Below are positions 8,373 through 17,116 of a DNA stretch of 64,000 nt, piece after piece; the first letter of the stretch is position 1, and each line of letters starts with the position of its first letter. The position numbers and the translations under genes are program-made. Source of the DNA: Gemmataceae bacterium (GTDB lineage: Bacteria; Planctomycetota; Planctomycetia; Gemmatales; Gemmataceae). The stretch covers positions 20,096-84,095 of the forward strand of contig SIAJ01000017.1 in NCBI GenBank assembly GCA_009691845.1. Direction: 5' to 3'. The notes below the pieces were generated by a model. The model was given only the letters and a program-made list of their open reading frames with translations. It made no database searches and was not told the DNA's origin.

Positions 8373-9661
8373 CGACCGCCTCGCCGCCAGCTTCCGACCG
8401 CTATCACGCTCTCGACGCTCTGCGTGGCTTTGCCATGTTCCTGGGAGTCCTTCTTCATGCAGCGCTATCGTACACCTTCATTCCCGTTGAATTTTGGCCG
8501 GTGCAGGATGCCCGGCGTTCCAACCTCTTTGACGCCATCTTGCTGGCCGTGCATGATTTTCGCATGCAGTTATTCTTTCTCCTGGCCGGGTTCTTCGGCT
8601 GTCTGCTCTATGCACGTTACGGCTTCGGCGGCACGCTCAAGCATCGTCTGAAACGCGTGGCTTTGCCGCTCGTGCTGGCCATGTTGACGATCCAGCCGGC
8701 ATTGCAGGCCGTCAGCGTTTACGCACTTGCAACCTCAAGCGGGGCCCGAACGCGGGTGACGTTCTTCGGCGATACGGTTGACCCATCGGAAACTCCAATC
8801 GAAACTGTCGCGGAGCATTTCACGAGTGGGGCGTTCTTGCACCTCCTGATCCCCGCTCATCTCTGGTTCTTGTACTTCCTGCTCCTGTGCTTCGCACTCA
8901 TGCTTCCGTTAGCGAGGCTGGGCGATCGGCTACGAACGCGGCCGCTCGGTCTCGCCTGGGACACCGGCTTCCGTTGGCTCGCTCGTTCACGTTTTCGCTG
9001 GCTGATCCTGACGGCCCTAACTTGGCCGCTTTTGCTCCCGATGACCAGTCCGGCCGGCGTCGACACACCGATGGATTGGCTGCCACTGCCGCATTTGCTG
9101 GCCTATTACTTCTTCTTCTTCCTGATCGGGTGGACGCTTTATCGCCATCGTGACTTGCTGCCCCGCTTCGTCTGCGGGTGGCGCTGGGCAATTGCCGTGG
9201 GCAATCTGTTCGTGCTTCCGGCTGGAGTGCTGGCTCTCTATCTGGAGACGAAACCACACAAGGCGAACATGGTGGATGGGTTTTACTTTCACCGACTTGC
9301 ACTGCCCTTGCTTGCACTTTACACCTGGCTCAGCATCGGTGGGCTCCTCGGCTTGTTTCTGCACTTTCTCTCACGCGAACGGGCCTGGGTGCGCTGGATG
9401 GCGGACAGTTCCTACTGGTGCTACCTCGCAAGTTTGCCGCCGATCGTACTGTTCCAGTTCCTGGCCCTTTCCTGGGACATTCCTGGCCCCCTGAAGTTCG
9501 CATTCGTGAGCGTGGCCACGATCGTGCTCTTGTTGCTGACGTATCAATTTGGCGTGCGTTACACGGTCATCGGCCGCTTGTTGAATGGACCACGCGTAAA
9601 GTTTCTGAGTGTCGCCAATAATTCATCCGCGCTGCGGGAACGCTTGATCGCATCGAAGTGA
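8369..9661 (+). CDS. Acyltransferase-3 family membrane protein (OpgC-like)
   Basis: An integral membrane acyltransferase of about 430 residues with roughly ten hydrophobic segments. The start, RYHALDALRGFAMFLGVLLHAAL, carries the typical DxLRG...v..HA motif of acyltransferase-3 proteins, and later RYGFGGTLKHRLKRVALPL and HLWFLYFLLL match the OpgC/MdoC branch, which adds acyl groups such as succinate to periplasmic glucans. The true acceptor is unknown. It overlaps the preceding gene by four bases. Its last 103 bases overlap the 3' end of the convergent dihydrouridine synthase gene. Confidence 0.85.
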   Translation: MTTASPPASDRYHALDALRGFAMFLGVLLHAALSYTFIPVEFWPVQDARRSNLFDAILLAVHDFRMQLFFLLAGFFGCLLYARYGFGGTLKHRLKRVALPLVLAMLTIQPALQAVSVYALATSSGARTRVTFFGDTVDPSETPIETVAEHFTSGAFLHLLIPAHLWFLYFLLLCFALMLPLARLGDRLRTRPLGLAWDTGFRWLARSRFRWLILTALTWPLLLPMTSPAGVDTPMDWLPLPHLLAYYFFFFLIGWTLYRHRDLLPRFVCGWRWAIAVGNLFVLPAGVLALYLETKPHKANMVDGFYFHRLALPLLALYTWLSIGGLLGLFLHFLSRERAWVRWMADSSYWCYLASLPPIVLFQFLALSWDIPGPLKFAFVSVATIVLLLLTYQFGVRYTVIGRLLNGPRVKFLSVANNSSALRERLIASK

Positions 9662-10572
9662 GCGAACGTGCCATGCGTGGCGGCCAGTCTGAGCCATTGC
9701 TTCAGCCGCATCACACTTTGGGTCGGGGACAACTCCCGGAATTCCGGTGTCAACTCCGTGAGCCGTCGCAACTGCGTGGGCCAATCGGCGATCATCTCTG
9801 TCTGAGGTTGGCACGCCGCGATCCCAAGCTCGGTCGCGACCAGGTTGGCAAAGCCTGGCGTGGCCAGCGCACCTCGACCCAACATGAAATGTCGGCAACC
9901 CGTTTCCTCGCGACAGCGTTGAAATCCTTCCATGTTCCAGATGTCGCCATTGGCCACGATCGGTATTTCGAGTCGCTCCCGCACCTGGCCGATGAGTGGC
10001 CAGTAGACCGGCGGAGCATATCCCTGCGTCCGTGTGCGCGCGTGAATGGTCAGCCAGGATGCACCCCCCTCGGCGGCCATGGCCGCATTTTCGTGAATCG
10101 AATCCACGCAGTCCCAGCCCAGACGAAGTTTCGCGGAGACCGGGACGTGTGAGGGCAGCGCGTCCCGGATGGCACGCACGATCTCTCGAATGCGCGCCGG
10201 GTGCTTCAACAGCGAAGCCCCGCCGTCGTGACGGTTCACCGTGTTGGCCGGGCAACCGAAGTTCATATCGATGGCGGTTGCCCCAGCTTCGTAGGCAACT
10301 ACTGCGGCCTCTGCCAACCGGCCTGCGTGCCCGCCAAGCAGTTGAACCTGAACGGGCAAGCCGGTCGATGTCCGAGCACCGTTCGTCAGTTCAGGCACAT
10401 GTCGTAGCAGCACGCTTTTGCCGGGAACCGAATGGCTGATGCGAAAAAACTCGGAGACGGCAAACGTGAACGCACCCGTCGCACCTTGCAAGGCCCGCAT
10501 GGGGGCGTCGGTCACGCCTTCCATGGGTGCCAGGATGAGCGCGGGTGAGGTAGAGTCGAGCATGAAACGCAT
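9559..10572 (-). CDS. tRNA-dihydrouridine synthase (DusC-like)
   Basis: A flavin-dependent enzyme that reduces uridine to dihydrouridine in tRNA D-loops. The chain shows ILAPMEGVTDAPMR (FMN site), IDMNFGCPANTVNRHDGG with catalytic C107, VSAKLRLGWD, IHARTRTQGY and VANGDIWN...GRGAL. The NFGCP.NTVN and IWN details resemble the DusC branch. The frame is open to 10665 but that would run into the tRNA gene, so the start is probably ATG 10572 (or 10563). It lies 78 bases from a divergently oriented tRNA gene, a fitting neighbour for a tRNA-modifying enzyme. Confidence 0.88.
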   Translation of the reverse strand: MRFMLDSTSPALILAPMEGVTDAPMRALQGATGAFTFAVSEFFRISHSVPGKSVLLRHVPELTNGARTSTGLPVQVQLLGGHAGRLAEAAVVAYEAGATAIDMNFGCPANTVNRHDGGASLLKHPARIREIVRAIRDALPSHVPVSAKLRLGWDCVDSIHENAAMAAEGGASWLTIHARTRTQGYAPPVYWPLIGQVRERLEIPIVANGDIWNMEGFQRCREETGCRHFMLGRGALATPGFANLVATELGIAACQPQTEMIADWPTQLRRLTELTPEFRELSPTQSVMRLKQWLRLAATHGTFAHFDAIKRSRSADELLATLRNFTRGPFNKRPMTV

Positions 10573-10650
10573 CCGGTCCAAGACACCTTCGAGGCGGCAG
10601 AGTAGAGATTTTACCGACGCGAGCCCTAAAAAGCCTATCAAAGAAGCAAA

Positions 10651-10723
10651 GGGCCCGTAGCTCAACGGTCAGAGCAGGGGACTCATAATCCCTTGGTTCA
10701 GGGTTCGAATCCCTGCGGGCCCA
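10651..10723 (+). tRNA. tRNA with CAU anticodon, probably tRNA-Ile2 (lysidine type)
   Basis: A full cloverleaf: acceptor GGGCCCG/CGGGCCC, D-stem GCTC/GAGC, anticodon stem GGGGA/TCCCT around loop CTCATAA (anticodon CAT), T-stem CAGGG/CCCTG with loop TTCGAAT, and discriminator A. CCA is not encoded. The anticodon arm and following TTGGTT resemble bacterial tRNA-Ile(CAU), which reads AUA after lysidine modification by TilS, more than elongator Met; elongator Met cannot be excluded. Confidence 0.9.
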
Positions 10724-10922
10724 GTTCCTCCCCTCTTCTTGCTGCCATCGCTGACCCATCCTGGGTGGCTTTGGCGGAGAAATCAAATTTTCCCAAGTTT
10801 TAGTTGCAATCCCCATGTGGCCGTTGTTACCATACACATGCAATTTTACTGGGCCCAAGACCGGGGAGGGCGTTTCGCCCGCATGGATGGCAGGACGTCG
10901 ATCTGCGACAAGGGAGTCTCCA

Positions 10923-11147
10923 ATGCCTGCACTGCTACTTGATTCGCTTCCCCGCGCAGCCATGCTGATGCGGGAGAATCCCGTGAATGATCTGCGGCGC
11001 CTCGACGTGACGGAAAGCGATGTGGAGATCGTAATCTCCGGGATCGTCAGTTCTTACTACCTGAAGCAGATGGCACAGGAAGCAATTCGACCCGCACTCT
11101 CTGGTCGACGCTTGCGAAATCAAGTAATTGTTTTTCATCCCAAGTAG
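10923..11147 (+). CDS. Small BON-domain-like protein
   Basis: A 74-residue protein. From about residue 22 it reads DLRRLDVTESDVEIVISGIVSSYYLKQMAQEAIRPAL..RRLRNQVIV, which fits the BON fold (a beta-strand with v..G.v.s, a helix, then v.N.V.V). BON domains bind phospholipid or other ligands in periplasmic and envelope proteins, but no signal peptide is visible here. The ATG at 10923 follows AAGGGAG by six bases. The frame is open further upstream without similarity. It is an isolated gene, 200 bases after the tRNA. Confidence 0.55.
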   Translation: MPALLLDSLPRAAMLMRENPVNDLRRLDVTESDVEIVISGIVSSYYLKQMAQEAIRPALSGRRLRNQVIVFHPK

Positions 11148-11325
11148 GTGCCAATTTGACATGGTTTCGTGTGCCGGGTCCTGGCTAACCCAGGTGCGAA
11201 GAGATCGCGCAATTACTCCTAGCTTCAGTCATTTCCTTCGACCATCTTTTCTCCATCCTGTTGGACATGCTACTTGGTTCTTCCATCTTCGGTTGGTCAT
11301 TTCCCCAATCTACCGAAGAGGTCAC

Positions 11326-11778
11326 ATGTTTCATCAACCCGCGAACTCTCAACAATCTGGGGCGTGAGAACGGATGGTTTCCGGCACGAGGCCGATCGGC
11401 TGTTCGGCCGACTAAGCCATCGGCACTCATGCAGACGCTCCCGCGTGGATGTGCTGGAGACCCAGCAAGAATTGATGTCGCTTGCCGACTTTCGGGAGTA
11501 CGGCCCACGGGATGCGATGCCCGTTTCGAAAATAGCAAATTGACGATTCATGGCCGACGAGCCGCCGCGTTTCCGAGCAAGAAACGGGTGCTATGGGAAT
11601 ACGAATCAACGCATGACCATCGGATGTATCGATTAGCAGAGGATGTGGCAGCGGACCGGATCGATGCGTTTTCCAGCACGGCGTCCTGACGGTTCACCTG
11701 CCCAAGGCAGAGGCCGCCAAACTGCACCGAATCGCGGCCAAGGGGAAGGGACGGAAATTGCGGGCGTCGATCAGGTAA
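11326..11778 (+). pseudogene. Decayed Hsp20 small heat shock protein gene
   Basis: No single frame is open, but joining three frames gives a recognisable small heat shock protein. The pieces in order are FINPRTLNNLGRE (from 11331), FRHEADRLFGRL and VDVLETQQELMSLADFREYGPRD, then SKLTIHGRR, then MYRLAEDVAADRIDAF (11624-11671), and finally GVLTVHLPKAEAAKLHRIAA ending in TAA at 11776-11778. These match the alpha-crystallin hallmarks: a VDV.E beginning, the L.I.G.R strand, R.Y.LPEDVD, and the GVLTV.LPKAE C-terminal motif. At least three frameshifts are needed, starting with one extra T after the ATG at 11326. AAGAGGT precedes the ATG, a relic ribosome site. Confidence 0.75.
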
Positions 11779-11791
11779 TCGACGCCCCACC

Positions 11792-14700
11792 TCAGCGTCC
11801 CGTCATCGTGAACGCCGCCCACGAATACGGGTGGGCCGCACCGTTCGCTTTCCTCCGAGCCAAAATCGCTTCCCGCTGCATGTCGGCGAGTGCCAGGCTC
11901 GCCGACTCTTCCAGTGCCAGCCGCGAGTAGAATCGATTCAGTAGGCGCGTCGATTCCGCGTCGATCGATGGCCAAAGCGTGGAGAGCACGCTCGCAGTTC
12001 CCGCCATCCGAAACGCCTGCCGTAAACCTGCGACGGCATCACCCGCCTTGGTGGCGTCCGACCCGCTCAGCACAACCATCCGTGTGCCACGCAAATCGAG
12101 GCCAACGATCTCCGCAGCAGACAGCACGCCGTCTTCCTGACCCTCCCTGGCTTCCGCACCGCGGTTGCTGCCCGCGAGGTATAGACCGCTCCGTACGAAG
12201 GGGTCATCACCCTTCGGCGACGATGCCGGCAGATGAAAACTGTGCGTCGCCAAAACCAGAAGTTTCGGTCGCGTGGCGGCCTTCACTGCTTGCTCCGTGG
12301 CCCCGGCTTCGATGAGCAGCCTGGCCTCGACAGTGGTCAACTCCTTGAGCAGGGCCGCGGTCGTCTCGCCGTGCTTTCGGCTCGCCGATAACGGCCCTGC
12401 CCTGGTTGCTGCAGCGGCAACAGGACGTGTCTCACTGGTCTCGAGTTCGAGCACAAACCCATCGGGAAGCACGTCGTTCTTCTCCTTCAACCGGCGTTCC
12501 CCCTTGAGTTCCCGACCGACGATTTTGCTCGTGTAAACGGACCGCTCCGTCTCCATGATGACCAAATCGCCCGCTTGCTTCCACGTTCCCTGGCCGATGA
12601 GGTTCCCTTCGGGAATGCGCACGCTCAGCTTGCCGGCGAGACCGAATACAAATGTCGCATCAAAGCTCCCTAACCGGCCCTTGGCCTCCGTACCGGCTAG
12701 CCTTGGCAGACCAGCGACCGGTGCCGCGTCGAAACTAGGGTCGGCCACAACGAGAGGGGCCGATGTCTCGCCTTTGTAAGTTTCTGGCTTGAGAAGATCG
12801 CGACCACTGTGCACCAGACGTGGCGTCATGGCTTCGACGAGGTAGCGGTCGCCATCGATTGGCAGCGCAGCCCAGGGAACCAGCCAGAGGTCGCCGTCCG
12901 GACTGAGAATCAGGTTCTTCACACCCTGCAACTGACTGGCGAACGGCTTGAGCACGCGGTCGGCCAGTTTTGTCAGTACTTCGCGTAGCTTCTTCTCGGC
13001 CTGGGCTTCGCCGAGTTGTTGGGCAACGCGAACCCCGTCGGCAATTTCCAGACGGGCAGTTTGGATCGCGGCATCGATCGGTGCGGCCTCGCCAAGGTCC
13101 ACGACGGTAATTGGACCCGTCGGCGGTATTACCCAGGCCACGTAATGCGTCGTGTCCCAGGCTGGTTCGCCAGGACGACCCGAGATGCGGGCTGGATGAA
13201 AGCGGGCGATGTCCACGAACAGACTGCCGGCGGGCATCGCGCTGCGAACTTCGTCGAGATCAACCCACGGCGGGAAGAGAGTTGCCGACGGCCCGCCTAG
13301 AGTCTGCTCGAGAATTCGCCGGCGAAAGCGCATTTCCGCCCGCTGTTTTCGGGCGTTCATCGTGGCTGGACCGCCTTCCTGAACGAGCAGGACTGCCTCG
13401 CGACTGCGAAGGTCCTGCACTTCGGACAGGGCCTGGCGTGCCTCGGGATCGGTGAGGTCGCGTTCCAGCCGCGCGCGCAGGGTTCGCGATTCAAGCGCAG
13501 CGTTCTTCCCGTTGAGCAGCCACTCGGCTGAGCGCCGAGCCATCCCGGACTCGGTCGCCCGGTCACGCCCCAGTGTCAGTGCCTTGGCGAAGGTCTCGAC
13601 TTCGGACTGCACGATAAACTCGCGTTGTTCGGCTTCCGGCAGATACGGAAGGTCGCGCATGAGAAACCGGCGTGCGGAACGGCGGTGCTCGTCGAATAGG
13701 CCTGCTGCGTCCTTGGTTTTGCCATCCATCCAGGCGTCCGTGGCGAGATGGCTAATGTTCGCGTTCACGGTGGGGTGATCGAGCCCAAATATCTTTTGGC
13801 TCATCGCACGCGCCCGCTGGTGCATCTCGCGGGCAGCCGCCAATTTTCCTTGGTTTCGTAGCGTGGTGCCGAGCAACATCTGCGTGTTGGCTACGTTGGG
13901 ATGCAGTGCCCCCAGGTGCTTCTCGAAGATCGTCAGGACCTGCTGATAGCCCGCCTCGGCCTCGACATGTTGCCCGGCAGATGCGTGAAAGCCTGCCAGC
14001 GAGAATACTGTTTCGGCATAGGCCAGGTGGCCAGTGCCGAAGAGTTTCTCCATGAGCACGACATTTCGGCGATAGAACGCTTCCGCGGCCTTGCGATCGC
14101 CCGCCTTGTTCGCCACCACCGCCAGACTGTTCACCGCATCGTGGACGGCGGGATGTTCGGATCCATAGGCTTTTTCGCGGATCTTCAGCGATCGCTCCAG
14201 CAAGGTCTGCGCGTCAGTTGGTTGGCCGCGTTCCACGGCCAGGTTCGCCAAATCGGTCAGGCTCGCGGACACGGCCGGATGATCCGAGCCGACCGCTTTT
14301 TCGTGAATGGCCAACGAACGGCGATACAGCACTTCGGCTTCGGCGAACTTGCTTCGCTCCGTCTGAAGTGCAGCCAAATTGTTGATCTTGGGCACGATGC
14401 TTTGAGAAACGGGACCGTAAACGTTCTCGGCAACCGCGAGCGAGCGAAGCAGATAGCGTTCCGCTTCCGCGTTTCGGCCGCGAGCCCTTTCCAATAGTCC
14501 CAAGCTGCCGAGCGTGTCCGAAACGGTCGGGTGATCCACTCCGTAAACGCGTTCGTAGCTGGCCAGGGCCCGCATGAACCAGCCGGCGGCCTCGGCGAAT
14601 TTTCCTTGATCCGCACACACGACCGCCAGGTTACTGGCACTCGATATGGTGCGAACACTGTCCGCACTCAGCGCGACCTCGCGAATGTTCAATGCCCGGC

Positions 14701-15490
14701 GATGGGCCTGTTCGGCATCCTGATAACGGCCGACATCGCGAAGCAAAATTCCCAGGTTATTGAGGCTGTCGGCTGTCGTGGGATGATCGGGTCCGTTCAC
14801 TTTTTCCCGAATCTCGAGTGCTCGGCGATGGCTGTCTTCCGCATCTTTGTGTCGATCAAGTTCGTGCAGCGTCAGGCCCAGGTTGCTCAAGCTTTGTGCG
14901 ACGACCAGGCTTTCGGAGCCTTCCGTCTTCTGGCGAATGATCAGGCTGCGGCGATACAACCGCTCGGCTTCTTCATTCTTCCCTTGCTTGCTGGCGAGAA
15001 TCGCCAGGTCGTTCAGGGAGTCGCCCACTTCCGTCGTGTCTTCCCCTTCGCCTTTAGCCTTCTCGCGAATTTCCAGGGCCCGCTTCAGGAGCTTGTCGGC
15101 TGTTTCGTACTTGCCCAGTTCCACTGTCACATTGCCCAAGCTGGACAGAGCGATCGCGACGTTCAAATCCTCGGCACCGCTTAGTTTCTCCACGATTTTC
15201 AGATTGCGCGCGTAGATCTTCTCGGCTTCGTCGAACTTGTTCTGGCGGTCGTACAGCTCGCCGTGCGCGTTTAACAACAAGGCGGTATTCTTGTGCTCCT
15301 CGCCGTGAACGAGAAGTGCAAGTTCCAGCCCGCGTTTGTATTCCTTATCCGCCTCGACATAGTTCAAGGCGGCCTTGAACTCGTTCGCACGGTTGTAGGC
15401 AAGTACGACATCGCTCGCGCTTTGGGCCAGGGATGTGGCACCCAGAAGGAGCAGGGCGGCAAACGACAATCGGTAGGCGCGCAGAGTCAT
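11792..15490 (-). CDS. Exported TPR-CHAT protein, catalytic Cys lost
   Basis: A 1232-residue protein: signal peptide (MTLRAYRLSFAALLLLGATSLAQS), about a dozen kinesin-light-chain-type TPRs at residues 25-560 (repeats such as YRRSLAIHEKAVGSDHPAVS), a helical linker, then a CHAT peptidase-like domain from about 720 to the end. CHAT domains are caspase-fold proteases with His and Cys. The histidine is present (VLATHSF, H1083), but the usual LSACxTG reads LSGSDAT, so the cysteine position is Ser1144. An extra beta-rich segment at about 940-1025 (GQGTWKQAGDLVIMET) interrupts the domain. It is probably a non-catalytic scaffold or a diverged enzyme. It starts 14 bases after the Hsp20 remnant on the opposite strand. 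Confidence 0.88.
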   Translation of the reverse strand: MTLRAYRLSFAALLLLGATSLAQSASDVVLAYNRANEFKAALNYVEADKEYKRGLELALLVHGEEHKNTALLLNAHGELYDRQNKFDEAEKIYARNLKIVEKLSGAEDLNVAIALSSLGNVTVELGKYETADKLLKRALEIREKAKGEGEDTTEVGDSLNDLAILASKQGKNEEAERLYRRSLIIRQKTEGSESLVVAQSLSNLGLTLHELDRHKDAEDSHRRALEIREKVNGPDHPTTADSLNNLGILLRDVGRYQDAEQAHRRALNIREVALSADSVRTISSASNLAVVCADQGKFAEAAGWFMRALASYERVYGVDHPTVSDTLGSLGLLERARGRNAEAERYLLRSLAVAENVYGPVSQSIVPKINNLAALQTERSKFAEAEVLYRRSLAIHEKAVGSDHPAVSASLTDLANLAVERGQPTDAQTLLERSLKIREKAYGSEHPAVHDAVNSLAVVANKAGDRKAAEAFYRRNVVLMEKLFGTGHLAYAETVFSLAGFHASAGQHVEAEAGYQQVLTIFEKHLGALHPNVANTQMLLGTTLRNQGKLAAAREMHQRARAMSQKIFGLDHPTVNANISHLATDAWMDGKTKDAAGLFDEHRRSARRFLMRDLPYLPEAEQREFIVQSEVETFAKALTLGRDRATESGMARRSAEWLLNGKNAALESRTLRARLERDLTDPEARQALSEVQDLRSREAVLLVQEGGPATMNARKQRAEMRFRRRILEQTLGGPSATLFPPWVDLDEVRSAMPAGSLFVDIARFHPARISGRPGEPAWDTTHYVAWVIPPTGPITVVDLGEAAPIDAAIQTARLEIADGVRVAQQLGEAQAEKKLREVLTKLADRVLKPFASQLQGVKNLILSPDGDLWLVPWAALPIDGDRYLVEAMTPRLVHSGRDLLKPETYKGETSAPLVVADPSFDAAPVAGLPRLAGTEAKGRLGSFDATFVFGLAGKLSVRIPEGNLIGQGTWKQAGDLVIMETERSVYTSKIVGRELKGERRLKEKNDVLPDGFVLELETSETRPVAAAATRAGPLSASRKHGETTAALLKELTTVEARLLIEAGATEQAVKAATRPKLLVLATHSFHLPASSPKGDDPFVRSGLYLAGSNRGAEAREGQEDGVLSAAEIVGLDLRGTRMVVLSGSDATKAGDAVAGLRQAFRMAGTASVLSTLWPSIDAESTRLLNRFYSRLALEESASLALADMQREAILARRKANGAAHPYSWAAFTMTGR

Positions 15491-15718
15491 GCGTCACATC
15501 CTTGTGAGCAAGGCGGAAGGTCCGGCGAGATTATGCCCGGAGTTGGAATAAAAAGGTAGCCGAACCGGTAATCCGCGCAAAGCGCGTGAGACGCGGGAGA
15601 TCGATGCGATTTTTGGTTTTGGGCAATCTCTGGCCGTATTGGTCAGCTCTTCCAACCACTCCTTGACAATAAACGGCTTTACGTGCGTGGGATTTCTTTT
15701 CTCCTTCGGGCCGGTCTT

Positions 15719-16957
15719 TTAGCTCATCATGCTCAGTTCAAAGGATCGCGGAATCGAACTCTGTTGCTCAACCTCGCGCGGCTTCGGCCCCACTTCCGGT
15801 TTCGCGTTTTCATCGCGAATTCCGGTGATCTTGCCTTCCGGTATCACAAGATCGACCGCCGTCTTACTCGCGGACGTCGCAACCGCGACATTTCCGGCAG
15901 CATCCTTGGCCGTGATCTTGATGAAGACCTCAGGCGCGATCCCCTTCGGCAATGTCCAATCGAATGAATTCCCCGATAGCGGGGTTGGATGGATGGCTAT
16001 CCATGTCTCGCCATCCACGCTGTAATCGAGTTTTACCCCTTCCGCCGAGGGATTCTTGTCCGTGGACTGCCAGCGAATCTTGATGCGATCACTCGCGTCT
16101 TGGATTGCTTCGGGCGAGAAGATCTTGACCTTCGGAGGCAGCGTGTCCAACCAAAGCTCGAAGTCAACAACCTGTCCCATGCGCGGCTCCGCCGAACGCT
16201 GTCCGGTCTCACTCACCAAGACAAGCCGAAAGCCGTAGTACCCATCTTCGTTCAACTTGGCTTGGTACGGTGATTTGGCACCCGGACGGCTATCGTGTTT
16301 CTTCCATTTATTCCCTTCGTGTGTAACCCAGAGTTCCGTCGAAGCTATTTGTGAGAGCCCAGCTTTCGAGACTTCAAAGTCCAGTTCCACATCGCGCCGA
16401 TTCACTAATCGCCTCTGCTTCGACTCGCGAATCTTCGGAACATCAATGACGGGCGGAGGCGGAAGTTCCGGTAAACTCACAACCGGCTCAGGCGGGGTCG
16501 CTGCTGCTAGACGTGGCGTCGGCCCCATCAAGGGGATCGGGTTCATTCCGTGAAGCGGAGCGCCGCTCTTCTTCGCATCCACCAACACGGCCGGAACTGG
16601 CTCGGGTTCGCCCAGGATCGTCGTCTTGTGGCCCAGTTGTTTCCTGATGATCTGAAAAGTCAGGTCGTTCGGGTCGGGATCCGCCTGCGAGTCGGGGATA
16701 GACGTTGTGAGTTTTTCAAAGTCAATCTTCAGGGTGTGCTCTTCCTTGCTGTTCGAGACGAGTTGAATCGACGGTGGCACGACGAGCTTACCCGTCGTCG
16801 TCTTCGCAGGAACCGGCAAAGTAGGCTTTGCAGCTTGCTGAACTGTTGGCTGGGTGGATTCCGAACGAAAGCTCGGCGGGTTCCCGAGCACATAGCCCGC
16901 CAAGAACGCACTAACGAGACCTGCACCAAACAAGGCACCACGCAGAAATGCAGACAT
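15719..16957 (-). CDS. Membrane-anchored or exported protein with Ig-like C-terminal domain
   Basis: About 412 residues, not a named family. The N-terminus (SAFLRGALFGAGLVSAFLAGYVLG) is a single membrane segment or uncleaved signal, followed by a Thr/Pro-rich linker. Residues roughly 190-390 form two beta-sandwich-like parts; the second (PPKVKIFSPEAI...IKIRWQSTDKNPSAEGVKLDY...ITAKDAAGNVAVA) has the look of fibronectin/Ig-like repeats in planctomycete surface proteins. The ATG at 16957 has a GGGGG run seven bases upstream; an in-frame ATG lies at 16975 and the frame runs to 17014. An envelope role is inferred only. Confidence 0.65.
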   Translation of the reverse strand: MSAFLRGALFGAGLVSAFLAGYVLGNPPSFRSESTQPTVQQAAKPTLPVPAKTTTGKLVVPPSIQLVSNSKEEHTLKIDFEKLTTSIPDSQADPDPNDLTFQIIRKQLGHKTTILGEPEPVPAVLVDAKKSGAPLHGMNPIPLMGPTPRLAAATPPEPVVSLPELPPPPVIDVPKIRESKQRRLVNRRDVELDFEVSKAGLSQIASTELWVTHEGNKWKKHDSRPGAKSPYQAKLNEDGYYGFRLVLVSETGQRSAEPRMGQVVDFELWLDTLPPKVKIFSPEAIQDASDRIKIRWQSTDKNPSAEGVKLDYSVDGETWIAIHPTPLSGNSFDWTLPKGIAPEVFIKITAKDAAGNVAVATSASKTAVDLVIPEGKITGIRDENAKPEVGPKPREVEQQSSIPRSFELSMMS

Positions 16958-17116
16958 GTCAATACCCCCATCCATGAGGCCGAATTCGGTGTTGAGTATA
17001 GGTAAGATGTGCAAGTTTTGTAAAGGCGAGTCCGAGTCTCATCTCATCTTCACGCTTCATACATCCAGCATTCGCCTTCGCGACGTATCCTTCAGCTGAC
17101 AAAGGAGGGTTCCATC

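Noticed and set aside
10573..10665. Longer start for the dihydrouridine synthase
   Set aside because: It would overlap the tRNA gene on the opposite strand and adds no family sequence.
10651..10723. Initiator tRNA-Met
   Set aside because: The anticodon stem lacks the three consecutive G-C pairs next to the loop, and position 1 pairs normally with position 72, so it is not an initiator.
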